Part shown: positions 9,317 through 21,120 of the stretch, piece by piece
Layout: every line of letters starts with the position of its first letter
How positions within the stretch are numbered: position 1 is the stretch's first letter
Origin: Archilochus colubris
Lineage: Eukaryota; Chordata; Aves; Apodiformes; Trochilidae
NCBI GenBank assembly: GCA_023079485.1
Contig: CM041083.1
Span: 60,537,847-60,601,846 of the forward strand
Length of the DNA: 64,000 nt
Direction of reading: 5' to 3'
Program-made: the position numbers and the translations under genes
Notes under the pieces: model-generated
The model's database searches: none
What the model saw: the letters and a program-made list of their open reading frames with translations, nothing else
Told to the model about the DNA's origin: nothing

Positions 9317-11923
9317 AACAAGAACAGTTGCTATTTTGGTGTGATTTGTTTCCAGGAGAAAGAAACTACCAATTAGCTTAATCTAAATGTTAAGAGTGCT
9401 TGCTCTTTCTATTTCTATAGTCATCAAGTGGGCAACTAACTGACATTTTTTGTGCTACCTTGGTGCTAAGACCAAAAAGCAGGTTCATCTCTCTTATACT
9501 GTATGAAGAACATGGATGTGGGATGCTTTGCTTCTGAGATATTTTGCATGGCCTGAATACTTATTCCCTTTCAGCCTATTACAAGATTTATTCTACCTCT
9601 TCCCTCAGTGCAGTGAATTTGGAAGACCTCTTTGATGAGTGGTATTTTTATGGGTGAATCCTCTATTTGAGCACTTATGACCCAAGGCCCTATCTGATTA
9701 ACTGGGACAGTTGCGGGAAGCTGCTGATGGCACCATTAGTCAAGAGCTCCTCATGCATCTCTGGATCTATGAAGGACTGGGCTCCTTTTTATTTTGGGAG
9801 AAAGACTCTCAACAGTAGCAGGTTTAAGCATGATTTCAAAGAACTTTGCTAACATGAGCTAATTTATTCTGCCTGAGTTCTGTAATGGGCAGCTAGTATT
9901 GTCATCTCCACTACACAGGGCAAAGAAACCAGGTAAGTGATATTTCCTTCTTATATTAAGGCTTCACAATTTTTCAAAATAGCAAAGCAAAACAGCAAAG
10001 CACAAAATTACATTTGCTCTGGGGACCATGGTCAGAAAGTAAGTTGTTGCCCGTGCTATCAACTGTATTTTTTCCCCTGCCCTTTCTAGTGCAGGGGAAT
10101 TTGTGTTCAAATTCACCATTGCTAGGCAAGCCATACAACCTTTAGGCAGCAGCTGCAAGGCAATTCAATATTGAAACACCTAACTATTGGTGTACTGAGC
10201 AAGGATCTGGTTCCTACAGACACTGCTCACAGAAAGTGGTAATTCTGGGATTGACAGCCCAGCACAGGGCAGTGACCACTTGCAGTGATAGAGCCCTGTG
10301 TGCTACCATCTAAACTGTTGAGGGGCAGAGGCAGAATTCACAGCTGCCTTCCAACAGGGACAACCTATTGGTAAATGTGTTCAAACCTACTCAGTCTGTC
10401 CTTTCCTGTTGTATAATTACTGTTTACCTCACTGAATTGCATTCTCTTTGATGGACAGTATCATTATAGTGTCTCTGTCTCACCAGTAACAAGAGACAGC
10501 AAGTAAGAGTCACCTATTTTTTTGCTCTCTGAGGCAGCAGCAGCAGAGCTATTCTTATGTTCTCTGCTAGATCTATCTATACCCTGGCATATGGAACACT
10601 TTTCTTGTGTTGATTTTTTTTGCTTAAGCATTATGGTTGCCTTTGTTAGTTATTAATAATAACAACAATAAAAAGACCCCAACAGCAATAATAATAGTAA
10701 TGCCCTCCCTGTTAATGTCTGCATTTTCAGTAAAAAATTCACTGTTATGTATGAGGAAAAGAACCACCACCTTGAAACTTCTAGAAATTCATGTGCTAGA
10801 AATTCATTGCTCTTATATCTTAAGGGGCAGGAGAGTCTGCTAGTTAAGTGGGTAAAAGGTACTGGCTTAAGAAAACAGCTGTTTTGAAAAGAAAATCAAA
10901 ACCCTACCTAAAATCAACAGTCCAGTTCATCACAACACATTCTATTTATTAGAAATTAATTGTTTTTAAAAGGGACACAGAATAAGCCATAAATATTTTT
11001 TCATGAGATAAAACAGTCCCTTTGACAGGATCACTGAATATTCATTTCTAATGTGAGAAATTACTGGATCTTACTCCTTCTGTCGCACCCTTTTTTTTTC
11101 TCAGTTCTCTGGTTACTATTCCTTCCTCCAAGTGCCTAATATATAGACTGTAACATTATAGAGTGTTTTTTTTCAAAAGTTTATATTTTATATATCCTAA
11201 AAAAATTTCCTAGTCAAGCTATAAATATAAGACTAGTAGAAACAGATGTGTTTTTCTTATCTGTATTTCCTACCCTCCCTAGAAATAGCCAAAGTATCTT
11301 CAGGGGGCTGTGGATGAGCAGCTGGAAAACATAGGCATAGAAGATATGTTTTCTGTACCTTTAGGTTAGAATCAAGCACAATTTTGGGTGTCATTTGAGT
11401 AGCAGAGTTTTTGGGTTTGAGAAGGCTCCTCTGGCAGAAGGAGACATTTCTTATGGAAGAGAGTTGATGCAGTCTGACATATAACAAAAAGAGGCACAAT
11501 ATTTGTTTACTAGAGATTATAACAGAGCTTTTTTAATCTGTCAGGAGAAGATCTCAGTGTCTCAAGGTAGAAAATGTACAGTAACATAATTTACAAAATT
11601 CCCATATTGGAAGAACAAGGGATGCCTTTTGGGACTCGTCTCTTTTGCCAAAAATACACTCCCCATTGTGACCCTTTCTTCACAAAAATGCTGTGGAAGT
11701 TGCACATAGGTGTGTGTTGTGTTTTAACTGGTTGCAAGACCATAAATGTTTGATTAATGTAGCTTATACTAAGTTTTCTTTTAATTATTTCAGCTGTGCA
11801 GTTCTCAGTAGGATATTAGTGACAATAGAAGCTGAGAAATAACTCAGTGATGTCACCCTCAGAAAATGGGTCTTTTCCATGAAGTAGATTTATCAAAAAA
11901 AAAGTTCTTATTTCAACGTGTCT

Positions 11924-11978
11924 AAATATAATAAATATTTAATATTTAATTTAATATTTAATTATTATATATAATAAA
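11924..11978. repeat. AT-rich tract with repeated TTTAATATTTAA
   Basis: Near-pure A/T sequence in which the AATATTTAAT motif recurs several times. It is self-complementary and able to form cruciforms. Confidence 0.7.
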
Positions 11979-12230
11979 GCATCACTAGCATTTGTTTTTC
12001 AGAAAGAATTTACACTTCAAGATTAACGATGATTACAACCCAATAGAAAGAGAGATTTAGAGCCTCAATTATTATTTATATTGAAAATCAAATTTAGATA
12101 AATAATTCCAGGCTTATTTAATAATGGCTTCAGAGGGACAAAGGTATGCATTGAGGGATCCTTGGATAAAATCATTGTGGGATCTCTCCATATGTACACA
12201 TGCAAGTATAACTTCAGTTGTTTTCATAAA

Positions 12231-12703
12231 GAATCATAGAATCACAGAATCATAGAATTGGCTGGGTTGGAAGGGACCTCAGAGATCATCAAGTCCAACC
12301 CTTGATCCACTACCGCTGCAGTTACCAGACCATGGCACTGAGTGCCACATCCAGTCTCTTTAAATATCTCCAGGGATGGAGAATCCACTACTTCCCTGGG
12401 CAGCCCATTCCAATGCCTGATCACCCTCTCTGTAAAGAAATTCTTTCTAATATCCAACCTAAACCTCCCCCAGCACAACTTGAGACCGTGCCCTCTTGTC
12501 TTGCTGAGAGTTGCCTGGGAAAAGAGACCAACCCCCCCCTGGCTACCCCCTCCTTTCAGGGAGTTGTAGAGAGTGATGAGGTCTCCCCTGAGCCTCCTCT
12601 TCTCCAGGCTGAACACCCCCAGCTCCCTCAGCCTCTTTTCATAGGATATGTGCTTAAGTCCCTTCACCAGCTTAGTTGCCCTCCTTTGGACCTGCTCCAG
12701 GAC
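12231..12703 (-). mobile_element. CR1 LINE 3' fragment
   Basis: The left edge carries the repeated AATCATAGAATCACAG terminus, then the complement of the 3' UTR (AGGGACCTCAGAGATCATC) and the end of ORF2. The minus frame 12242-12667 covers the same region as 4932-5396 ([33 protein letters not shown]). It then leaves the true frame near its C-terminus, where [13 protein letters not shown] replaces the usual ending, so a frameshift lies around 12340-12370. The insertion is 5'-truncated at a GGACCTGCTCCAGGAC junction. It belongs to the same subfamily as 4849-5481, judged by shared 3' UTR sequence. Confidence 0.95.
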
Positions 12704-13291
12704 AAGAAGAATAATATCTTTTTTCTTCTAATAGTAAATACATTTTATAACATAAAATCATCTATATTTTTGCTAGTTTTGAATTTCTCCTGGCTTTTCA
12801 GTAGAGGTTTCTGACATTAGACCTTGTCTGAAGTTCCCTTGCGAATTTCATTAGAAATGAAAAACGTCCATGGGAAAGCAGTGCAGACAGTGTGAACTTT
12901 CTCCTTAAAAGGTGTAAGGAAGAAGTAGTGAAGACACAGTGATTGGACTCTTGTTGCAGCTGTAGCATAACACTTGCTGCAGCACTTGATGTGCTAGATT
13001 TTTCTAAAATAATTTTTTGTGTGCTATATTATCTTCTTCTAAAAACCTACTGCTTTACACTTCAGATATTGTAACAGTTTGGATCAGTAAAAGAGAGAGA
13101 TTAAAATCTATTCTTAACTACAGTGCTGCTTCATCTGCCAGCAAGGTCCTCCCTACTGATGTTATTAGGCAGCTCAGAAAGCCTTAAGGAAGCCAATGCT
13201 TGCCCAGTAGAACAATTGAACAATCCCACTCACTGGAACAGTTAGGGACTTGAATTGCTTTACATTACCTATTCCACTCTCATGCAGTGCA

Positions 13292-13341
13292 CAAAAGTAA
13301 AAGGAAAAAAAAAAAAAAAGAAAAAAGGAAAAAGGAAAAAA
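13292..13341. repeat. A-rich simple repeat (A with GG interruptions)
   Basis: A long A run with AAAAAGG units. The minus-strand frame across it (13280-13504) is Phe/Leu-rich purely because of this tract. Confidence 0.8.
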
Positions 13342-14887
13342 TCTCTAGAGTACTCATTCTAGTGTCAAGGCTAAAATTGTGATCAATAGTACCTAATAAG
13401 CACCAATCCTTCCCTTGCTTCTGGTGAAAAGACAAAAGGTACAGCCTCCCGTGATAAGTGAAAAATCTGAGCATTGGGTTACTGAAGAGGAAAGTGGTTT
13501 TCACTTGTAAGATATCATCTTCACTTTAATTTCTCTCCCCATGGTAAAGCTGCAAATATTGCACTTAGTGCTTTGCAACCTACTGCCTTCTCCCTCTAAG
13601 TTAACAGGCATTTTTAAAATGCTGAATAATAAGCAGTGATTTCCTAGGTCCAGAAGTCAACCTTTCCTTGGTCCAGAAGAAAATACTTCAGCCAGCTGCA
13701 AGTTCTGCTGGAGGTCCTCAGCTCCCAGCATCATAACCTTAATGGATGAGCTGTCACAGGCAGTGGTGAGTGGATACAGACCCTCCCAAAAAAGAATGCT
13801 CCAGCTCAGACCTCCAGAGCAGCTGTAGGTCATGGAGCAGGTACAATAGATCCAGTCTGGAAACTCATGGCTCTAGCCAGGACAAAGTTAATATCTGTGC
13901 TGGAAAGCCCTTCTTTGGTAGTAATTGAAAAAATATATGAACAGCCATCATTTGAATGGCTGACCCTTAAAGTACATCTCACACCAATCCAGCAGACTTT
14001 GTCTTTGCACACACAGACCAGAGGCAGCCAGGAGGTTTCTAGAACTCAGAAACTGAGGTTGGGACCAGGTCTAGAAAAGCTTTTGTGGCCCCTTCCTTAA
14101 GAGGAATGCGCTTTCATTTTAGGGAACTAGAAGGGTTTTAGATAATCTTCATTTTAATTAATTAGATGTTCTAGCAGACACTTCCATGCCACCTCCTGAG
14201 TAAACAAACTCCTGAGGGAATTTGAAAAGGGACTCTCTGGTTGCAAGGAGTAAAGATGTTATACAGACCTCCTGTACTTGCCTAATTATTCATAACATGA
14301 ACACATTCATATATAATTAGGAACCTCCAGAACAAATTATTCCATGAATTGATGGCATTTTCTTTTGGGTTCCAGAAAATGCATCAATTCCTGCACAAAA
14401 CTCAACATGTCATTGGGCTCTAGGCAAATTTCTGTTGAATAAACTTACACAAGGACTGTAATAGACAATAAACACAATCACTTAAAAAAAGAGTCTGTTC
14501 CTTCTAAGATGTTGGATACTTATCTCCAAAGGGATTACTTTGTTTGAGACAAGATATTGACTGTTCCCAAGGCCTCAGTGAGAATTCTCCACTGAATGAA
14601 GGCAAAGCTTCCAAAGCTTGTCCAAAGTGAAGATCAATTTAAGAACCTTGTATCTGTGCATCTGAGGAAAAATGTTGGGTCATTTTTCTAGCTTTATAAA
14701 CAGAATCAGAAATGAAAAGAAGATCAATCAGTTTCATTATTAAGAACATAAATCTATAGTTGCATAAATCTATGCTTGATTTCTCTGCCCATTACACTGA
14801 TTTTGCAACATGCATTTAAAGGTAATATTCTCAGTTAGTGCTGATATAAGTGAAAAGAAAATCATGGCCTTTGGTCTAAGAAGAGAT

Positions 14888-14933
14888 GATTTTAAGTCTT
14901 AAGATGATAAGATTTTAAGACTTAAGATGATAA
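14888..14933. repeat. 23-bp perfect-length tandem duplication
   Basis: Two abutting 23-bp units, 14888-14910 and 14911-14933, differ at one base (TTTAAGTCTTAAG versus TTTAAGACTTAAG). Each unit contains an inverted repeat around CTTAAG, so the pair can fold as well as slip. Confidence 0.85.
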
Positions 14934-15741
14934 GTGCTGGATGTTTTCCATACAAAATATTTTATGCAAGTTCAAAGAAATTCCTAAGATACATTTTGTT
15001 TCATGCTATAATCTTAATTATATCAACTATTACTTCAATTTTCAATTTGTCAAACCCAAGCATTTGATGTAGGCACATGAAAATAACAAATAACATGCAA
15101 GAGTGTACAATAAAACTTTATATTTATTGTTTTGAAAATTCTTTCACTTTGCATTTTCCTAAAAGTTCAATTCCTCCACACATATATGACAAACGTCACT
15201 AAATATTTGAAGTGACCACAAACTATGAGAAGAACAGATGTTTGGAGATTTAATAAGAAATGAAAATTAATGCAGTGCTGAATGATTAGGACATTCTCAT
15301 AGTATCTTTAAATTATATCTAGTAGGGATAGTTCTGTGTCTTGACATCAGGCAAAAACAGACAAACTCTTTCTTCCATTTACTACCCTGTAATTACATTC
15401 TATATGGAGATAGAAACAGGGTCTGCAGTATAGAAAAGTGATTCCTGCCCACATTCAAAACATATTGAAAAAAGAAATCAGAGGAAGTAAGTATTCTGTT
15501 AATTAAAAAAGAAAGAAAAAAAAGGAAGAGTTAATTTGCTAATGAATAATTTAAAATAATAGATTTTTTCCCCTTCTCACCCCTTCTGCTTTGTTTAGTT
15601 ATGTTTTGCAGGTAAGCAGAAAATTTACCATACATCAATAATACTAAAAATCTGAAACAACCTTTCATGACTTTGTGTTCAAAGGGTCACATTCTGTTCC
15701 TGTTCATGTGAAATGCAACAGTGTCATTGATTTATACTTTA

Positions 15742-15790
15742 TTTGATATTAAATATCAAAATTATATTATATATAAATTATATTATATAT
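15742..15790. repeat. AT palindrome followed by a direct repeat
   Basis: 15742-15760 is a perfect palindrome with 9-bp arms (TTTGATATT / AATATCAAA) and a one-base centre. It is followed by two copies of ATTATATTATATAT. Confidence 0.8.
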
Positions 15791-16175
15791 TGATTTTATT
15801 TATACTTATATGGGGTCAGATTTCTTCCTCTGGAAAAAAAACTTCATTTTTTTACTTTTGTAACAGTGGATAACTTTCTGTTCTGTTTCCCAACACAAGA
15901 AATAAATAGATTCTTTCCAAACCCTGATGAGTTCACTTGCATTCTTATTCCTTTGTTTTGCATAGATATGGTTTGTAACATAACAAAAGCAGCCTTTTTA
16001 TTTATAATAGCCTTTTTATTAAAATTTATACCATTTTTTCAGCAAGCCTCATGATGTTTAGTTATCTTTGCTCAGAACATTGTCACAAACTCTTTTGGTG
16101 GAATTTTGATTGTCATTTCCAAAGCAGGAAATCTAGTTGAATAGCTTGTTTTTGGGGGAAAAAAAAAAAAAAAAG

Positions 16176-16795
16176 TGACATGTCTATCACTGTTTTAGCC
16201 AATACCCAGGTGACAGATGGTCTCTGTTATTCCCCCGTGTCCTCCCAGGGGAAGCTGAAAAGGGAATAAGGGAGAGAGACTTTAAGGCTGGAAAAAGAAA
16301 TAGAATGGGTTTAATGAATCCATAATATTAATGATGATAGTGAGTTACAAATCTGTATATATAGATTCCACACTCTAATTACTTCTCAACCAGAAAAGTC
16401 GCAAACTAGACCTGGAAGCCTGAATCCAGGGTTCCAGGGACAGTCCACAACAGCCTTAGAGCAGCAGAGACAGGAGAAAAAGCAACCTGCCTTGGTAAAT
16501 GATGTTCTTCTTCACCAAGAAAATAGGATGCAGCACAGGGAAAAATAACAAGCAAACAGACTCTAATAAAGCCAGCAAAGAGGTCTCTCAGGAGCCATTC
16601 TGTACTGAGCACCTTGTGAAGGAATCCTGTGATTGCTCCATTTGGGTCCCCTGCCCTCTCCTTCCAGTAGTCCCAGCTGCTCAGACCCATTGTCACTGCC
16701 ACAGACTGGCAGCAGCTGGGGGCAGGAGGAGGGCAGCCTCAGGTCATTATGGCCACAGGCAAATCTTATCCTGTCCTCTCAGACTAAGAAAATGC
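16176..16795 (-). mobile_element. LTR related to the 55.2-kb ERVL-like LTR, inverted
   Basis: Read on the minus strand, the distal half carries a TATATATA box (about 16355-16365), TTCATTAAAC, then AGTCTCTCTCCCTTATTC and TCTGTCACCTGGGTATTGGC, ending in ACAGTGATAGACATGTCA. The same landmarks in the same order end the LTR at 55222-55997 (TTCATTAAAG, AGTCTCTCTCCCTTATTC, TCTGTCACTTGG, CAGTGTTAAACCGTGACA). The 5' limit near 16795 is approximate and no target duplication was found. It abuts a poly-A run at 16159-16174. The overlapping frames 16406-16702 (-) and 16499-16804 (+) are chance frames. Confidence 0.68.
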
Positions 16796-19557
16796 CAATT
16801 TTAAAATGATGTTTTAATTGCTTTTAAAAATCCTATTGATATTTTTAAAGAAAACTTTATAATGGAAAGCACTAGTGTTAAACCCATTTACACTATGTGG
16901 TGAGCTAGTCAAAATATTAATTCTACAACTGTTAGCTAGGTTGTGTCTGGGATGAAAACTGCAAGTGTCTGCTAGTCACAGCTCTCAGCAAGTAGCTTCT
17001 TACAGTAAATTTCAGCATATGGCAGCTCCACACAGAGCTGGCTTTATTTCCATGTGCCTTGTTGCTCACAGGGGGTGAATAGTTAAGTCACACAACAAAG
17101 TTTCTTCTCCCTGACTGAACTAGTGAACATATTACAACTGGAAAATATTGCACAGTGAATTGGAAGTGGGAGAATGAACACTTCTGTTTGCACAGAAAGA
17201 TCCTAGTTTTTTTTTGGTTGGATGGGTATTTAAGTGATGCACATCCTGGCCTCATGCATCCGTGTGAAATTCATGGAATGCAAGAGAAGCAAACACGACT
17301 GAGTTGAGAAGCCTCTAATAAATTGACTGAATACCAGACTGTGTACACAGCCTGCAACCATTTTCAGTACAGAACTGTGCAGAATAGCAGAGCTGGTTTT
17401 AACAGGGTTAAGAGCCCTAGAAAGCCCTTTCTTTCTTCTACCTGCTCAGCCATTCTGGGGTCACTGAAGCGTGTCTCTTTTACAGATGTCAGAGCTTTCC
17501 TTGGTAAAGTGGGTTTGTTGCCACTCTTGTTGGGGAACAGAAGCACGTGGTTGCTTTAATAAATCACAACATAAAAGGTAAACCTTTGAGAAGGGTGTTT
17601 GAGAGGCCAGGAGAATGCTGTGGAAAATTCACAATGTTGAAGCATTGAACTGTGCTGAAGCAATGGGAGAGTCCTGTGGGTGTTGGGTTGGAGAAGTCCC
17701 ACGTGTGAAGGAGTTTCTCAGTGTTGCTAGAATCGTGTGCTGCTGCATAGATGATGAAGGGCACTGAGAGCATGGGATTGCCATCTTTTAATAATTTAAA
17801 ATCTCACTTAAGGGATAAGAAAGAATAATATTCCGAGTAGGAGTCTGAGTGAAAATCCCAAATCTACACATCTTCCAGCCTGAGGTAAATTCAGTTCTAC
17901 AGCCGAATGTTGCTTCCTGGGCTCTATGCCAGTGATGTAGCATAGTGTGACACATTAGTATTATGTCTGGGGTAAAGTAAGGATCTCTAGGGGTGTGAGC
18001 ATATTGATTGAAAGTCTAGTAGTGCAAACAGAAAAATTCCTTCCCAGGAGTTTTAAATCATGCTGTTAAAACTGCATTCCAGGGGATATTATTAAAACTC
18101 CATTATATATTTTGGGCCCCTGAAGAAAGGTAGCCATTTGTCTACTTGATGAACCACAGAGATTTCTGATAGGGATATATAATATATAATATGTAATTCT
18201 CTGTGAATTTCTATCTTTTATAAGTTCCAGTAGCTAATTCCAACCCAATATGGTATAAACTGAGTTATGTTCTTGCAGGTATCCCATACACATCAGTGAT
18301 GCTGTAGTGACTTCTGCTCACACTTTACATTCCTTTATTTAAAAAGACACATAAACAACTATCTCTTCTCTGAAGAAGACATTGACGCAAGTATCTGTAA
18401 TATCAGGAAACATTTGCAGAAAGAGTGTCAACTTTTCTATTGCTTATTTGGTATGCAAAAGACACATCCATAACACCATCATCTTCTAACAAGTAAATAA
18501 CTCAAAAGAAAAAAAAATTAAGAGAATAGTGTCAACAATTAATTACATGCTTCAGAGAGCTCAGGATCCAGATGTAAGCACAATGGCATTGAAAGATGAA
18601 TTTATAGAAGCAAGTAATTGAATATGCAAATCCTTACTTTTAAAATTGAAAAACTTAATTTCCAATATATAGCAAACCATGGGAAAAAAAGTAGTTGTCT
18701 CCGCTTTGCAGTTTATGTATCTTTAATGGAAGGGCTGCAAATAACACAGAAAGACTCACTTATTACTGGTGTGATGCTAGGTCATTTGATAAAGTTGGTA
18801 GATCAAAATAATTATCTGTAAATGTTAAAGTATGTAAAAAATATAGAAATGTAGAAGATGTATGTGAGGAAAGAAATGAAAAAGGACACAAGTCTATCAG
18901 TTCTTTTTGACTTTTTTTCCATATTTACTCTGAGTGAAGGGTTTACTTTTATGTAAGCCTAAGGAATATCTCTGAGCCCACGTTTGCAGGGAAAGGAAAA
19001 TGTGAAGGAATAAAGAGAATTTTTAATTAAATGCTGAACTTGCATCATGTAATGGCTATGACAATTTGTCCAGATTTTTGTCCTTTAAAAAGTCTGAAAC
19101 ACTTTTCCACATCTGTTCTTCAGCAAACTCTACTAGCAGAAGCTTGTTACTAGACATAGAATTTGCTGAATTTCTGAGTAAATTTGATATTTCTTGGAAA
19201 ATATGAGAAATGTGAAAGGGTAGGTTTTGATCCTTTCTTGGTTCTGATAAATGTCCCAGTTTTGAAAAGGAAAAACACCTCAGAAGTTTCAAAGGTGTAG
19301 AAGTATCTCATAAAAACCTGAATGTTAGGAAGAGGTTAAATTACTTCTAATTTTAAAATTTTAAGTTACCTACAATTAAAAAAAAGTAACCAAGCTGAAA
19401 ACATTCCTAAAAACTTATCTTACTAGAATGAAAACTATTTTCTTTTCCATTTCTTTTTTTTCCCAGATTAACAGTGGTTTTTCAACATTGAGAACAGAAC
19501 AATTTGAAATAAAATCTTTATGAAGATAGAAAATTTGCATCCTCTGTGATCGAAATC
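16796..19557. other. Single-copy DNA, no feature recognised
   Basis: No transposon, RNA gene or credible exon was seen. The mutually overlapping frames at 17323-17559 (+) and 17364-17546 (-) illustrate chance openness. A short TATAATATATAATATG run lies near 18175. Confidence 0.5.
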
Positions 19558-19760
19558 TGTAGTGAGACAGGACCAGGTGCCCTGAGTTATTGATGAGTGG
19601 GTGTGGGTTCACCTGTGTCTGGCCTCCCTCCTGAGCATGTGCAGGAGCAGGGGGCCAATAAGAGAGCAGCTGACACCCATGGAGAGAGCTCTCACTCTTC
19701 AGTGAGGATGGAGAAGCCCACAGCTCGAGGAGCCCCAGGAGCAGGCAAGAAGGGGTAGAT
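19558..19760 (+). mobile_element. Truncated LTR, subfamily C, 5' 203 bp only
   Basis: Starts TGTAGTGAGACAGGACCAGG and continues to ...AAGAAGGGGTAGAT. By eye every base matches the corresponding 203 bp of the intact LTR at 62324-62627 read on its minus strand. The last ~100 bp (the duplicated AGCCCTAGGA units and the CTCCTCCCGCTACA end) are missing, and an unrelated sequence begins at 19761. The 6 bp before the LTR (gaaatc, 19552-19557) do not recur just downstream, so no target duplication is visible. The lack of divergence implies a young copy or a recent duplication. Confidence 0.9.
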
Positions 19761-20052
19761 ATGCTTTACGCAGGGCTGTCCTTGCACCTAGCCCAGGGCT
19801 TATGGTCAAATTGTTCCATCAACAATTGTTCAGTACTAACAGTTCGAGATTGTACTGCCTCACTATGGGTTATTACAAACTGCAAGAGGATAAGCACTGA
19901 AAATGCCAACAGATCTTGGTGGTCGCTCGTTCCCAGATGGCCCCCTCTCTGTTCCATCATGTTCAGAAATACTCTAAAATCCTACGAGTGTTCCTGTTTG
20001 GTGTGGGGCATGAGAGAACAAGTTTGGAGAGCTCTGCAAAAAAAAAAAAAAC
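19761..20052 (+). other. Unidentified segment ending in an A tract, joined to the broken LTR
   Basis: About 280 bp of ordinary-composition sequence starts exactly where the LTR breaks off and ends in a 13-base A run at about 20040-20052. It could be host DNA exposed by a deletion, internal retroviral leader sequence, or a cDNA piece added by template switching, in which case the A run would be its tail. The plus frame 19761-20102 (113 codons) reads through LTR-adjacent DNA and the A tract and has no recognised domain. Confidence 0.35.
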
Positions 20053-21096
20053 AAACCTCTGCAGTCCGTTTCCTGCATGGGAAAAGAGGTATGTCAGAAT
20101 GAGGAAATTTAAGTTCTTTCTAAATTTTCACTAAGCACACTGGACAAAGCACACCAGTCTGCACTCCAGGTGATGTCTGTGCAGTGGGACCCTCATGGAT
20201 TAACTAGGACTGGATTAAAGTTTACTCTGATGACCTGATGATTTCTGACTCATTTAGCTATGACTTGGAGAGACATGAACATTTTTCATGGGCCATAGAA
20301 GTGTCCTGTGCAGGTCTTGCTTTGCAACAGTATTTAACTGGCAATCTTGTTTTCTGGAGACAAGATGACTTCAGAGGCCAGATTAATAACCAAATAATTA
20401 TAAAAACCATCAGCACCAGGCAGGATTAACAGTGGCTAGGAAAAGCAAATCAGTCACAGCTTTCCAGCTTCTAAAATGCAATTACAGAACAGTGTGTTAA
20501 AAAAAAATAAATGTTGGAGCAACCCAGTGAATCAAAGAATTAAAAAAGCACTATCTTAATTTCATTTTTCCTTAATATATAGAGGGGCTATTTTATTACA
20601 CTAAAAATTTCCCTTTTTATAATGCTGGTTGCCTTTGTTCCCTTTTGCAGAAAAAGGAAACGTTTGGGAAGAAATGACTTGATGATGTTTTGATTCAGTA
20701 TTTGCAATGAGCGGGCTGGGCTGATGGTCCTCTTGGCAGAACAAAGAAGCAGACAAAACACAATAGATACCCAGGATGGCTGAAGCCCAAAGTATTTTGG
20801 ACTCAGAGACAGGAGTAAGCCTTTAATTGGTGTTGAAAAGTAAACCAGGCAGAGAAGAAGAATAAATAATAAATATGCCTTGTAGCAGCACAGCAAGAGA
20901 CAGCTTGTTTTCTGCTCACTTCCAAAGCAGGCCAGTACATCGTGTTCTTCCCCTACAAGTTCCAAACAACCTTGTTTGGACTGAGAAATTTAAATCCATG
21001 TTTCTAAAACAAATCTGTCTAAATATTTTTCTATTAGCAGCAGCGCAAAGAAACCCAACCTGTCTGCACTTTCTGCACAGCAGTGAGATGTTATTG

Positions 21097-21120
21097 TAAT
21101 TATTATTATTATTATTAATA
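21097..21120. repeat. (ATT)n microsatellite
   Basis: About eight tandem ATT units. Confidence 0.9.

Larger units (their letters stand above)
8145..12230. other. Single-copy AT-rich DNA with short simple repeats
   Basis: About 4 kb without a recognised gene or transposon. It holds an A-rich tract (about 9279-9316) and a dense AT palindromic stretch (11924-11978). A good splice-donor match (CAG followed by GTAAGT) lies near 9932, but no convincing acceptor or coding frame accompanies it. The frames at 8282-8581 (-), 9667-9852 (+) and 11257-11499 (-) show no family features. Confidence 0.5.
12704..16175. other. Single-copy DNA with simple repeats
   Basis: No gene or transposon was recognised. 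It contains an A-rich tract (13292-13341), a 23-bp tandem duplication (14888-14933), AT palindromes (15742-15790) and a poly-A run (about 16159-16174). The region 13660-14100 is less AT-rich and has overlapping 60-77 codon frames on both strands, but no domain or splice context supports an exon. Confidence 0.5.

Noticed and set aside
9667..9932. Possible exon before a CAG/GTAAGT donor at 9932
   Set aside because: No credible acceptor upstream, and the 61-codon frame ends well before the donor.
12302..12814. 170-codon frame on +, antisense to a CR1
   Set aside because: It is the antisense shadow of the CR1 ORF2 remnant plus flanking DNA.
16499..16804. 101-codon frame on + and 98-codon frame on -
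   Set aside because: Both lie inside the inverted LTR at 16176-16795 and overlap each other; neither resembles a viral or host protein.
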